From contig LSRY02000028.1 of assembly GCA_001643675.2 (NCBI GenBank), positions 930,001 to 994,000 on the forward strand: 64,000 nt of DNA, read 5' to 3'. The stretch is from Monocercomonoides exilis (lineage: Eukaryota; Preaxostyla; Oxymonadida; Polymastigidae). Shown piece after piece: positions 1 to 11,700 of this stretch. Every line of letters begins with the position of its first letter. Position 1 is the first letter of the stretch. A model generated the notes under the pieces. That model was given only the letters and a program-made list of their open reading frames with translations, did not search any database and was not told the DNA's origin. A program made the position numbers and the translations under genes.

Positions 1-3000
1 CCAGAACACTCACATCATTCATTTTATTCATTGCAGAAAATTGTCTAACAAATGTGACGCCTTCGAATAGAACAAAAGGTGTGATGGCAAAATGCAAATC
101 AATAAATGAACAATTTGCCAAAGTAACAAATCCAGATAATACAGTCATTAGCGAACAATTTAGAAATGCGCTTCCTCCTTCAATCGCAAAATTGATTGTA
201 TACAATCCAGTACTTTGTGAACTATTTTCTGATAAAATGATTGAAACAATGGAATTTGGTAGTTGTCCAGAAATAATGAATCGTAGTCTTGATAATTTTA
301 TTGTTTTGTAATTTATCATAACACATCCGACAGCATTTGAGAAAGATGATGGAACAATAATATTTGCTGTTGATGAATCGTAAGATCTCAGTTCGTATCC
401 ACTTAATTCTTCTTTAGAACGCAAAGTCAAATTTGAACAAACACATATTGTGAACGAGTTCACACTTAGATGTAATTTCCCATAGAATAAAGACTCACAA
501 GGCTCGTTAATTGATCCACACCTCGAGACATCGATCCCTTCATCAGAAATAAATGTGCTGTTTGATGAATATACAATCAGAAATCGAAGCAGATCAAAAT
601 TCATAATCCTTTCATCATTTGTGTCATTACCCACAAACGCATTTTCAACATTTGCAAAAGTATCAAAATCAAAATCAAAATTTCTTAAGCAAATTGTTCC
701 ATTGAGATCTTTGCCAATCATAAATAAAAATTTGGCTTTATATGCTGAGCAGTTAATGAACAGAATATTCCTCAAGCTCAGTTCAATAGGCGAATGATAA
801 TTCAAATAAATAGCTCCTCCATAAGAAGTATTCCCTTCTGCAGAGTCATTCGTAAAATTAACATTATTTAGAACAATATTAGAAAGTTCCTCGGAAATTT
901 CTTCCATGAAAATACAAGAACCGTTTCCTTGCAGCGAGCGAATAGCGTTAAATGCGCAATTAGTGACATTCATGCCAGAATTGCATCCTTTCACAATGCT
1001 ATCGCTGGAAAATTGTAATTTCTCAAATTGTGAATCACCCATAGCAAGCGAAGCACTGCTTGAATTGATATTAAACAAAGAAGATGACGGAAAACTCAGC
1101 AAAAATGCAGAAAAATTGCAAATGAAAATTTTTCCTCCACAGATTCGTGCAAATCCATATCCAATTTCTGTTTCGGTGCTTTGTATCCCACACTTGTTAA
1201 AATTGAGATTGTCTGAATCAACTCGAAATAAAGATCCTCGACCATTTAACGTTCTGGATAAATTAAACATTATATTATTGAAATATGAAGACGCTTTTGT
1301 AATCATCAGCTCATCTTGGACAAGTTCGATTGGTGATATAATAGCAAATCCATTTGAGGAAATGCAGGATGAAGAACTAATTCTCCATTCCTGATCATCA
1401 AAAACGAATTCTTCATCAAAAGCAAAAGGCTGAGAAATTAACAAAACGCGAGGCTGTGAACCAAATCGAGATTCTGACGAAATGTTCAATGAACGACATG
1501 GATAATTCATAAATCCACAAGCAGAGAAATCAGCACCTTCTGTCCCATTAATGAAAATTGGTAATGATAAATTTTTCAAATAAAGATCAAGTGGAATCAA
1601 TAAATTTACTCCTGCTGTTTCTCTTTCAATTCCAGAATATGAAAATCTCTCTTCTTCATTTATAGACAAAGCAAAAGAAAACTTATTAACAGCTCTAAAT
1701 AAATTGTTGGAATTCACAAACACGTTCTTCCCTGCATCGGCTCCGCATTCTTCAAACATCACTTCTTTCAGAAAGAAATCGGAAGCATTTCCAACTAACA
1801 ATAAACACAGGCCACCTCCGCAACCACCATTTCCTTCTTCGCTCCTTATTGAAGTACAGTTCTTCAACCCTGTTGCTCCATTTCTATAACTTTTAGAATC
1901 TTCTTCGTTTTTTGTCTTGACGTTAGACACGTTTCCAATGCTGAACCATGATCCTTCCTTCATCTCAACGCACATTCCTCCTCCATTTCTGCCAATGCAT
2001 TCACTATTCTCCATCAACCCACCAACAACCTCAAATGAGCATTCACTCTCCAATACACACTCGATTGCTCCTCCATTCTTTTCAAATGAGCTGAAGCCTT
2101 TTATGGAACAGTTCACAAGCGAAACACTATTCCCACTGATTGTCGAAAGAAATCGAAAAGAAAGCAGCAGATTCCTCTGTTCCACTTTCTTTCCAGTTAT
2201 TCTTGAGTTGCTCACGCTCATTGAAGCACTGTTTTGAATATTGATTAGCTCGCAGTTGGCCGTTAAAGACGCTTCATCCATCTCCAATCTGTCAATTATT
2301 CCAAAAGTTCTAGCTCCTCCCAGTGAAATAAGAGGAAAGTCAGCCAATGAAATAGAATTTGCGCTAAACTGTGTGATATTAACAGTTCCGCTTGTCACTT
2401 CCATGAATGCAAATGAAAGTTCAGTGCCAGTGTTTTTCGTTGAAGCAGAGCATTCCTCCATTGTCAATATTGTTGCGGATTGAACAGAAATAAAAATGTT
2501 ATGCTTTTGCATTTTTGAGGGCAAAGAAAACAACAACTGTTCAAAAAGAGTTTCTGCTTTGACTTTCACCAATGATAACTCAATCCCATTGTCATCGTCC
2601 AGGACAATCCATCCACTTCCTTCGGTCTGTCCTCTTATTGCACATTTGGTAGATTCCATTTTCACTTCATCGGCCATTTTAATCATCCCACTTACACATA
2701 TATTTATCTCTCCTTCTTTTCTTTCCAATGTATGTTTCAAGGTCAAGCAAGGAAACTCAACAAATCCACAGTACAAGTGATCGAAAGCATCTTCATTGCT
2801 CACAACAAGTTCGTCTGGTAATGGGATCAGATACACACACAATGGGATGTTGACTCTTACATCTCCTCCGTCAAACCCTCGTATTTTGTTGAAAGTTGCA
2901 TTTGAAGCACTAAGAGAAGATATTCTTCCTCCTTTCGCTGTGGATTCCAAATTGGTCGAATCAACAAATATGTCACTCCCCCATCTGGCTTCGTTATCTG

Positions 3001-5311
3001 TGAACGAGGCAGTGATTGAATAGTCTGCATTTTCTTCTGACACAGTCATAAAAATTCCACCGCCCCTTCCTGCAGTTGTTGAAGCAATGCAGTTGCGAAC
3101 TGCTGTATTATCAACCTTTAAGCACCCTGCTGAACCTATCTTTATTTTCAATGCTCCTCCTTTCTTTGAAATTGTGCTGCGACATCCATCAATCACACAT
3201 TTGCTCATTGTTATATCTACAGAACAGTCACTTGAATCCAAGAGTGAGCTCCCATCAGATGCCTTTAAAAATTTGTAAAAAGAACAATTATCAAATTGCA
3301 GCGAAGTAATTGTATTTAAAGGAAAATAAAATAAGCTTGTTTTACTGAATGCTTGACCCCATTTCACTTCGTTCATCTTTATTTCCCCAGAATCCAATCT
3401 TACAAAAGCTGTTAACATTTGGGTTTTGTTCGAATGCATTGAATCCATTGAAATATTCAATCTTCTTAGCTCCATCAATCCTGTTCCTTTCACTCTGAAT
3501 AACAAGGAATTTCGACCAGCAACACTCGATGAGTCGTGAATTATACTCATATCAGTCACCGTTTCTGATCCATTCTCAACAGAAAAGAGGTTCAATCCAA
3601 TGCTTTCAAATTCTGTCTTGGCTATTGTTCCTGAAACAGAATGACCATGAATGATTATTGCTCCACTACTAATTTCAACACATTTGCCTTCTACAACTGT
3701 TCCACTCAACACCTTGATTTCATTCACAAATCCAGAAATCATTTGAGTCAGACAATGACTGATAGTGAGGCATGCACAGGATTCATTCAATCCACAGCTA
3801 TAGGTGTCTTTCGCATAAGGTTGTGTCAATTTGGAGGATACAAACCTGCATTCACCTCCATTATTAGGCAGCCATACGCTTTTATCTCCGTCTGCATAAT
3901 ATCTCACACCTTCTGTTCGTGATGAATAACAAGAAACAATTTGGGAATGTGTGTTGTTATCATAAACAAATATGTCATTGCCATATTGTGCCGTGTTATT
4001 GTGGAAAAAGCAAAACCATAAAAGATTTCCATTATACCCATTTGTAAGAATACTTACGGCTCCTCCTTGAAAATTTGAATGGCATCCTTGAAAAAGGCAA
4101 TTTCTCAAAACAACTTTATCTGTTGCACTCCAACTAATATAACCTCCTCCATCAGAATTTCTGTCATTTCCATTGCAATTGACAAATGAACAATCCAAAA
4201 TGCAATCTTTCGAATTTATTGTGTTTGATCTCCAAATTCCCAATCCTCCGCCATCATTACCCGACCAACCATCTTTGAACAAGCAGTTCTCAACTAAAAC
4301 TTGAATTCTCATTCCTTCTAATTCTGCACCGGCTCCTCCATAATTTGTTGATGCAACGCAATAACACTCAACAAATGTGGAATGTTTCACCGTGCATTCT
4401 GCAATGTTCAAAGCAAATATTCCCCCTCCTCTTGTCATAGTCGCATTGCATTTCACAAATGAAGAATTCTCAATTGTTAACTTTGCATTAGAATTGTCAC
4501 GCACATACAGTGCTCCTCCACATGGAGCAGAACATTCATTCCATTCAGCATTCATGAAGCTCTGTGTTTCTGTAGTTGACAGTCTTCCAGTGTTTTTCGC
4601 TCTCTGATCCACTCTTTCGTTCCGAATGAATGTACAATTGTTACACATAAATGAATTAGATCCTTCTGTTCCGCTCGCTATCCCTCCCTCAAGCACATTC
4701 ATTGAATCTTCAATATGACAACTCTCCGTTATACTCATTGTTGTCATCGATTCTTTTTCAGTTTGGACCTTCTCTGCTTCAGAATTTTTTTTTGTGACAT
4801 TAGCAAATATGCAGTTATTGATGAAATCACACGCTCCGACTCCAGCTCTCAGAAAACTTCCATTCCCACAAAACAAGAAATCTTTCCAAACACAGTTACT
4901 CGTAAGTAGGGAAGCAATATCATTGTCGAAGTTGACAATGCTCCTCGAAAATACTCTATTGGAAGATTCTTTAGCAGATGAATTTTTCAAAATTAATGAT
5001 CCAAAGTTGAAGATAACATTGAATTGATTTTCACTTTTAATCATGAAATGACAGCATATGATTGAAAACGATGATTGTGCGCCAACAAAAAAAGAATAAT
5101 TGTAACATTGCTGTAAAACCGTTATTGAACATAATTCTATTGATGCATTATGAAAAAAAAGCGTGGAATTTAAAATACTTAATTCCATTCGATAATTGCT
5201 CTCATTCGGTAAGTTACCCTGTTGGTTTAAAAATTCTTCTATATGCACAATATGTGCATTAACTACAAAAGCCGTAAGTTGTAAAACAAAAAATAAAACA
5301 ATAAACATCAT
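1..5311 (-). CDS. secreted beta-helix surface protein, 5' part (runs off left edge)
   Basis: One uninterrupted reading frame of 1,770 codons runs from the ATG ATG at 5311 to the window edge, with no stop and no intron needed. Residues 1-19 (MMFIVLFFVLQLTAFVVNA) are a clear signal peptide. The rest is an extracellular right-handed beta-helix type ectodomain: many short Asn/Ser/Cys-rich strands with GGA/GGG turns (for example RGGGIFALN, DGGGLGIW), as in Pmp-like and pectate-lyase-like folds. Four modules end in a C-G-x(4,5)-C type boundary (near 3780, 2765, 1514 and 512), each preceded by a G-N-D-I-F-like motif. The receptor at 28307-35191 has the same modules and ends in a transmembrane pseudokinase, so this gene may do so beyond position 1; that is inference. 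It is transcribed divergently from the Fused kinase. The ligand and exact role are unknown. Confidence 0.9.
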   Translation of the reverse strand, partial: MMFIVLFFVLQLTAFVVNAHIVHIEEFLNQQGNLPNESNYRMELSILNSTLFFHNASIELCSITVLQQCYNYSFFVGAQSSFSIICCHFMIKSENQFNVIFNFGSLILKNSSAKESSNRVFSRSIVNFDNDIASLLTSNCVWKDFLFCGNGSFLRAGVGACDFINNCIFANVTKKNSEAEKVQTEKESMTTMSITESCHIEDSMNVLEGGIASGTEGSNSFMCNNCTFIRNERVDQRAKNTGRLSTTETQSFMNAEWNECSAPCGGALYVRDNSNAKLTIENSSFVKCNATMTRGGGIFALNIAECTVKHSTFVECYCVASTNYGGAGAELEGMRIQVLVENCLFKDGWSGNDGGGLGIWRSNTINSKDCILDCSFVNCNGNDRNSDGGGYISWSATDKVVLRNCLFQGCHSNFQGGAVSILTNGYNGNLLWFCFFHNNTAQYGNDIFVYDNNTHSQIVSCYSSRTEGVRYYADGDKSVWLPNNGGECRFVSSKLTQPYAKDTYSCGLNESCACLTISHCLTQMISGFVNEIKVLSGTVVEGKCVEISSGAIIIHGHSVSGTIAKTEFESIGLNLFSVENGSETVTDMSIIHDSSSVAGRNSLLFRVKGTGLMELRRLNISMDSMHSNKTQMLTAFVRLDSGEIKMNEVKWGQAFSKTSLFYFPLNTITSLQFDNCSFYKFLKASDGSSLLDSSDCSVDITMSKCVIDGCRSTISKKGGALKIKIGSAGCLKVDNTAVRNCIASTTAGRGGGIFMTVSEENADYSITASFTDNEARWGSDIFVDSTNLESTAKGGRISSLSASNATFNKIRGFDGGDVRVNIPLCVYLIPLPDELVVSNEDAFDHLYCGFVEFPCLTLKHTLERKEGEINICVSGMIKMADEVKMESTKCAIRGQTEGSGWIVLDDDNGIELSLVKVKAETLFEQLLFSLPSKMQKHNIFISVQSATILTMEECSASTKNTGTELSFAFMEVTSGTVNITQFSANSISLADFPLISLGGARTFGIIDRLEMDEASLTANCELINIQNSASMSVSNSRITGKKVEQRNLLLSFRFLSTISGNSVSLVNCSIKGFSSFEKNGGAIECVLESECSFEVVGGLMENSECIGRNGGGMCVEMKEGSWFSIGNVSNVKTKNEEDSKSYRNGATGLKNCTSIRSEEGNGGCGGGLCLLLVGNASDFFLKEVMFEECGADAGKNVFVNSNNLFRAVNKFSFALSINEEERFSYSGIERETAGVNLLIPLDLYLKNLSLPIFINGTEGADFSACGFMNYPCRSLNISSESRFGSQPRVLLISQPFAFDEEFVFDDQEWRISSSSCISSNGFAIISPIELVQDELMITKASSYFNNIMFNLSRTLNGRGSLFRVDSDNLNFNKCGIQSTETEIGYGFARICGGKIFICNFSAFLLSFPSSSLFNINSSSASLAMGDSQFEKLQFSSDSIVKGCNSGMNVTNCAFNAIRSLQGNGSCIFMEEISEELSNIVLNNVNFTNDSAEGNTSYGGAIYLNYHSPIELSLRNILFINCSAYKAKFLFMIGKDLNGTICLRNFDFDFDTFANVENAFVGNDTNDERIMNFDLLRFLIVYSSNSTFISDEGIDVSRCGSINEPCESLFYGKLHLSVNSFTICVCSNLTLRSKEELSGYELRSYDSSTANIIVPSSFSNAVGCVMINYKTIKLSRLRFIISGQLPNSIVSIILSENSSQSTGLYTINFAIEGGSAFLNCSLMTVLSGFVTLANCSFIDLHFAITPFVLFEGVTFVRQFSAMNKMNDVSVL

Positions 5312-5749
5312 TTCTTTTATATGAAAATGGGATAGTCGAAAAAAAAAAACAAAATTTTCTGATTTGCATTGATTGTCATTTAATTTCTTTCTTTCTTTCT
5401 CTTTTTTTTTATGAATGCTTGTGTTGAATAAGTTCTGAATGTCATTATTTTTCATTTTCAACAAATTTCAAAAAATAGTGTTCTTATCGTTATGATATTT
5501 GTTCATTTTCTTTTTTTTTCTTTTTTTCAATTCCTTCAAAAATATTCTTTTGAAAAAAGAAATACTAACAATATATATATATATATATATTATTGAACAA
5601 ATAACTTTTGTTCACATGATTAAAAAATGAGATCGTGTAAAACATACTTTGCTATTTGATAAAAATAAAAATAATTTTTTCAACGGCTAAATCATTGCAA
5701 TAGACATTTATAATAAAATCACAGAAAGGAACTAAAATTGTAGTTTAAG
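5312..5749. promoter_or_regulatory. 438-bp divergent intergenic region
   Basis: This gap separates the start codons of the leftward beta-helix gene and the rightward kinase, so it should hold both promoters. It is very AT-rich, with T-rich runs around 5390-5530 and an (AT)n dinucleotide tract near 5572-5590. I see no recognisable named element. Confidence 0.5.
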
Positions 5750-8700
5750 ATGGCCTCTTCTATATATCAAAACAGGGAGTCTAATTACAATATCATCCAA
5801 ATAATTGGTGAGGGCTCTTTTGGTAAAGTATTCCAGGTATCAGTCATTTATTTATTAAATGTTGCGTTTAATTTTGAACATATGAAATGTTTAATTTATT
5901 TAGGGAAGATTGAAATACACCGGCAATATTGTGGCAATGAAATATATTTCAAAGTTTGGAACAAAATCAAAAGACACAAAACCATTAGCACAAGAAGTGG
6001 ATGTTTTAAGATCGCTGTCGCATGAGAATATTATCAAATTTTTGGATTTTTTTGAAACGGATACAGATTTTGTGCTTGTTACTCCCTTTGCTCAAAGTGA
6101 TCTTTCTAAATTGCTGGATGAAGACAAATCATTTTCAGAATCTGAAATTCGCTGGATTACCAAACAGCTAGTTTTTGCGCTGAAATATATTCACGAGAAG
6201 AATGTGATTCACAGAGATTTGAAACCACAAAACATTCTTATTGACTCAACTGGAGTTATAAAATTGTGCGATTTCGGATTTGCGTGTATCATCGAGCAGA
6301 AGAACTCAAAAAAGCATTCAATTAAAGGAACTCCACTTTACATGGCACCCGAGATCGCAAACGAGCAAAAATACACATGGAAAGCAGACCTGTGGTCGCT
6401 TGGTGCCCTTCTATATGAGCTGTATGTTGGCGAGCCTCCATTCAAAGCAGATAACTTCATATCGCTGCAGCGGAAGCTTAAAGAGGATGAGGTGCAATAT
6501 CCAGCAACAATGTCTCCCACATTCACATCATTTCTAAAAGGGCTTCTCCAAAAGGATCCAGAAAACCGGTTCCAATGGCCCGAGCTGTTGAACCACCAGT
6601 TCGTTGTGATGCAGACAGTCGAGCGGCACACGTTCACCAAGTTCAATCCAGGGCAGAAGTTCCAGCAAGCGTTCAACGATCTGGACAACAACATCCCCAT
6701 CGCCCACCAGGAGTTCCAGCTGCGCGAGCCTGTGCTGTGGAACCAGCAGGAGGAGACGCTGAATGCGAAGAGGAGGAAACTCCAGGAGTGGCTGAATGAG
6801 CGTGCGAAGGAGCGAGGAAAGGAAGGCATCCACATTGAAAAGGGCTCATCTGCTGACAATGATGGTTCATCTGGGAATTCTTTCAGAAGTTCCACAAGTG
6901 CTTTCGGAGGAGTATGCTTCGCTGAGTCCAAGACACTGCCACCTCGCCCGTCTTCGCCTGTTGTTTTTCCTTCGCCTGGGAACTCTTCTCATTCTGCACA
7001 TAAGCAGGCGTTCACATTTTCACCTTTTCTCACAAAAGTTGAGGATGAAGACGACGATGAGGAGGAGGAAGAGGAGGAAGAGACGGAAGAGGAAGAGTTG
7101 GAGATTCACGAGGCGTTGAGCAAGCAGCCATCAAAAAAGAAGCTCAAAACCATCGGAGAAGGGCAGAGTGAGGAGCCGAAAAAAGACGAAAAGAAAAGCG
7201 AAGAAGAGGAAAAGAAGACGGGATCTACCCTTGCGCCGTTGATGCTGCTTCAGCAGTCAAAACAGCAACCAGCTGCAAATGGGAGGAAAAGGAGCAGTGG
7301 CGACATAATACTCGATATCAACATGGCAGACATTGAGAAGAGCACAGACGGAGACGAGAAGGAAGATGGGAAATCTGAAGACAGCACTCAAAAGAAGCCA
7401 AGTGGATCAGACTCAGCGAGAGGCTCAAGCAAAACAGACGAGACAAGCAAAAAAGGGGAGTTTGTGGAGGAAGCGCAGAAGTATTCGGAGATGCCGATGA
7501 TATCTGAGCTGCCTGACTTTACGTGGATTAGGCGGGACCAGCAGAGGAGCAAAGAAGAGAAAGAGGACGAGAGAGAGCGGAGGAGGAGGCTGATGATGGG
7601 GCTGTATGACAGCATTGAGAAGGGAAAGTATGATGCGACAAAAGGGATGATGCCAGTAGCAAAGGTGAATGCAGCAGAGTGTACGTCGTTTGTGCCTTTG
7701 TCTTATTTGGACTCGTTTGTGCCTGTTGCTGATGTGCAGAAAGAGAAGGAATTGGAAGTGATTGAGGAGATTAACGAGGAAGAGGAAGGAGGAGGAGAAG
7801 AAATGAGAGATGAAAATGGAAATGTTGAAAGAGAAGCAAAAAATGGACAAACAAACGATGATGGTTCTGCTTCGACTGAAAATGAAGGAGTAGACACAAA
7901 TACAGAAGAAGAAAAGAGGAAAGAAGAAAGTGCAAGAAAACGATTTATGATGATTGATGATGAAGATGAGCTTCTTGAACAGATGCTGACAGAATCAGTA
8001 GAAGAGGAGGAATCTCAAAAAGGTGAAGACGAAAAAGGAGGAGAGGAAGAAAATGAAGATACAAACAAAGAAGAAGCAGACAACACTGGCTCTTCATCGA
8101 AAGATGAGCAGAGCACTTTGATGGAACATGGAGAAATGATGTCAGAGATAGACACTGAAGGAACAAAAACAGAAGACACAGAAATAAATGGCAGAAATAA
8201 GGAAGAAGAAGAAGAAGAAGAAGAAGAAGAAGAGAAATGGAACGAAGAAATGGGCAAAAATAATCAGAATGGAGACGACAATGAAAAAATGAAAGGAGAA
8301 GGAGAAGAAGCAGAAGATTCGAATCTGACTGAAATCACCCTCAACTTCCACAAGTCAGATGGAGGTGTCATCTCCTTCCAGATTAATCGGAATGCGACTG
8401 TGCTGTCTGCAAAGGAGAGGCTGATCGCAGAATTGGAGCAGAGAGAAGAGTTTGCTGGACAAGAGCTGAGCCACGAGCTGGTCATTCTGACGGTGGAGGG
8501 GGAGCAGCTGCTGGAGGAGTACACGTTAGAAGAGTACGAGATCGAGAGCGGGACAGTTTTGGGGCTGATTGTGATTCCCAGAGAAGCCTTGATGGACGAA
8601 GGGAGGAAGACATACGACACACTCCCTTCGAATGTGCAGAGTGGAGATGTTGCCACACCGTCTGAGGGAGGAGACATGACAAGCACATCGAAGGAAACAG

Positions 8701-11700
8701 AACAGAAACTGTCTGAAACAGAGGAAAAACAATTGGATGATATTGAAAACAAAACGGGGGATAAGCAGACACAGCTGAGTGTGTCAGACAACAACACGAG
8801 TGAACGAACAGAGGACGGCCTTCATCCACAAGAGGAGGGAAAAGCAGAAGAAGAATCACACGAAAGGGAGGCAGAGGAGGAAGAGTTCAGACAGCTGACA
8901 CATCATGAGTCGCTTCCGGAGCTTCATGTGACAGATGAAGGGAGGTTGCAGCTGAGAGAGAAAGAAGTCTATTCGATTGAGAAGCGACTGAGTATTCAGA
9001 TAGACATACCAGAGAAAGGGCTCGAGAGGAAAGTGGAGCTGGAGATTGACTATGAGACAGAGGATGGAGGAGAAGCAGAGCAGAATGAAGACAAAGTGAC
9101 AGAGGCAGAAACTGAAGCAGAAGGAAAAGTGAAGGAGAAGATGATAAAAGGAAGCGAAGGAGACAAACAGACATCAACTGAAAGAACAGAAGAGAATATT
9201 GAAAAAGAGTCGCTGATGAGAGAAGAGAAGGAGATAGGGCAGTATTTGGTGGAGGAAGAGGATGATGCAGAAGAAGAGGAGAGTTTTCAGTGGGAAGCAG
9301 AAGAGGCAAAGCGGATGATGGCGATGCACCGAGCAGAAAGTGCACTCTATTTTGAGCAGATGAAAGAGGAACAAGAAGAAAAGAGGAGAAGAGAAGAAGA
9401 AGAAAGAGAAGAAGGAGAGGAAAGAGGAGAGGAACAAAAGGAAGAGCAAATGCAAAGGCAAAGGCAAGAGCGAGAACAGGAACAAGAACAGGAGATGGAA
9501 CATGAACCAGAGCAAGAAGAAGATCTGAACAAAGCCGGCAGTTTCAATGCGGCAGAAGGGATGAAGAGGCATGTGAGGAGACACAACTCGAGCGAGTCGA
9601 AGCAGACAGCCAGCACAACGTCAAAGGAGCAAGGCGACTCGAAGATGCTTTCAGACAGCGAAGACTTCATGATCAGCATTTCGCGCTCATTCGACACGAA
9701 CAAGCTGCGCAGCGGGGCGAAAGAAGGGTCAACTGGGAGCACGCCAGGCAACGAGGACAGCCTCTTCAGCAGCAGCAAGAGCGCTGACGAGGACGACACA
9801 CAGAAAGGAAGCGAATCTGAGCGCACATACACCATCACCACGCTCGAAGGCAAGGAAAGCCCCGCAGATGCCTCGCAGCGGAAGGAGAGTGGGACGCTGA
9901 AGAGTTCTGAGGCACTCACGTCTCAAGCAGACACCAGCGACAGCCGCGCCATCTCGTCGCTGGACAGATCGACTGCCACAATCTCCACGGCAGAGTCTGC
10001 TGCGTCTACTGCCCCACTCACATCATCCACCCCTTCACTCACTGCTTCTTCCACGTCTACTCTCCCAAAGACTCAGATTGGGATTGCACGTGCAGCTGAG
10101 CCTTCTTCTTCCTCCTCCTCTTCTGCTTCTGCTTCTTCATCTTCACCATCTTCTTCTGCTTTCACCTCATTCAGCTCTTCATCCGCCCCGTCAGCTGCAG
10201 CCCCTGCAAAGAAAGAGCAAAAAGGGCCTCTTCCTCTTGTCGTCATCCATCCTCCTGTTCTGATGACACAGCCACTATCCAATCAGCAGCCCCAGCTGAA
10301 AGAGACACAAACAGCAGCACTTGTCATCCATGAGCCTGTTGATTACACCAACCCTCCACACACATCCCCTCATACCCCTCTCACCAGCTCCCCTGCTGGC
10401 ACAGGCGCCTTCCCTGTTCTTGAGCCTGCCCAGTCCACCTCACAGCCACTCCTCCAACCTTCTCTCTCTGAAGTCAGCACCTCTTCTTCTTCTGCCTCTT
10501 CTTCTTCCTCCTCTTCCTCATCATCGTATCTTCCTCCTTCTCTTGGCCCTTCTTCCGAGTCGACTTATCTCACAGACCCATCACAGCGCTTCGCCCAATC
10601 CAAAGCGCCCATCGCCCCACCAGAGCCCATCATTGTCCCTCCTCCACCTGCCACGCGCATTCCGAAGGAGCTGCTGATATACTCACACCGCGTGCTCCAT
10701 CACATCCAGCCACAGCCACTCTCACAAAAAGCGGATGCAAACGAGCTGTCCTTCTTTGAGCACACGCCACACTCTTCTCCTTCTGCCCATCCGATGCGCC
10801 CTGTCCGCGCAGCTGCCAGCACCCGCACGCTCCATCCATCAAGCACTGCATACGCTGAGCGCCCGTCTGTCTCGGCAATGATTCCCATTCAGAGAGAGTT
10901 GGATAAGCAGATGAATGAGACATTTGCTATACACGATGTTATATCGCCGGACATGTCTGCAAAAGTGTCGACGATTGTCAGGTCATTCACAAGAGTGCTG
11001 CTCAACCCGCAGATCAGCGACAACGATGGCTTCCTTTCTGCTTACATCGTCTATTCTCTTCTCATACGCTCAGGTGTTGTCTCGCTCACTCCTTTCTTCT
11101 TCTCCAGAACAAAACCGCTTGCTTTGTTCCCTCATCCACCTAATCTTCTTCCTCTTATTCTTTCTTATTCTCAGAATCCAACATCTTCCTCTGGCTATTC
11201 ATCATCATCCTCTTCTTCTTCCTCCTCCTCTTTTCGTTTCCCCAGCAGTTTAATCGGCTACTCCTCTTCTCTTTCTCCTCTTCCAGGCAGCACCCCATTT
11301 GCTGATGCTTCATACAACCTGCGTGGAAGAGGGAGAGAGAAAGACAAAGAGAAAGAGCTGGAGAAGATGAGAGAGAGAGAGAAAGAGAGGATTTGGCGGA
11401 CTGAGCGGCCAGATGAGGTGTTGGGGTATCCAGCCATGCCATACGACAACCTGTGGATTGAGTCACCTGTGTTTATAAGCACTTTCCCTTCTTTCTGCTC
11501 CCTGCTTCTGCCTTCTCTTCAGTCGTTTCCTCCAAAACTTCCTGTTAACATTTCTTCTGCTTCTTCCTCTTTCTCCTCCTCTTCTTCTTCCTCATCCACA
11601 TCATCTGCTGCTGGTGCTGCTTCAACACCTTCTTCTCTGTTTGCTCCTCTTCCATTTACTTCAACATCCACTTCTTCTGGCTCCTCTTCTTTCTTTCCTT

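Noticed and set aside
54-4909. Numerous short rightward open frames
   Set aside because: They lie opposite the continuous leftward beta-helix gene and have no content of their own.
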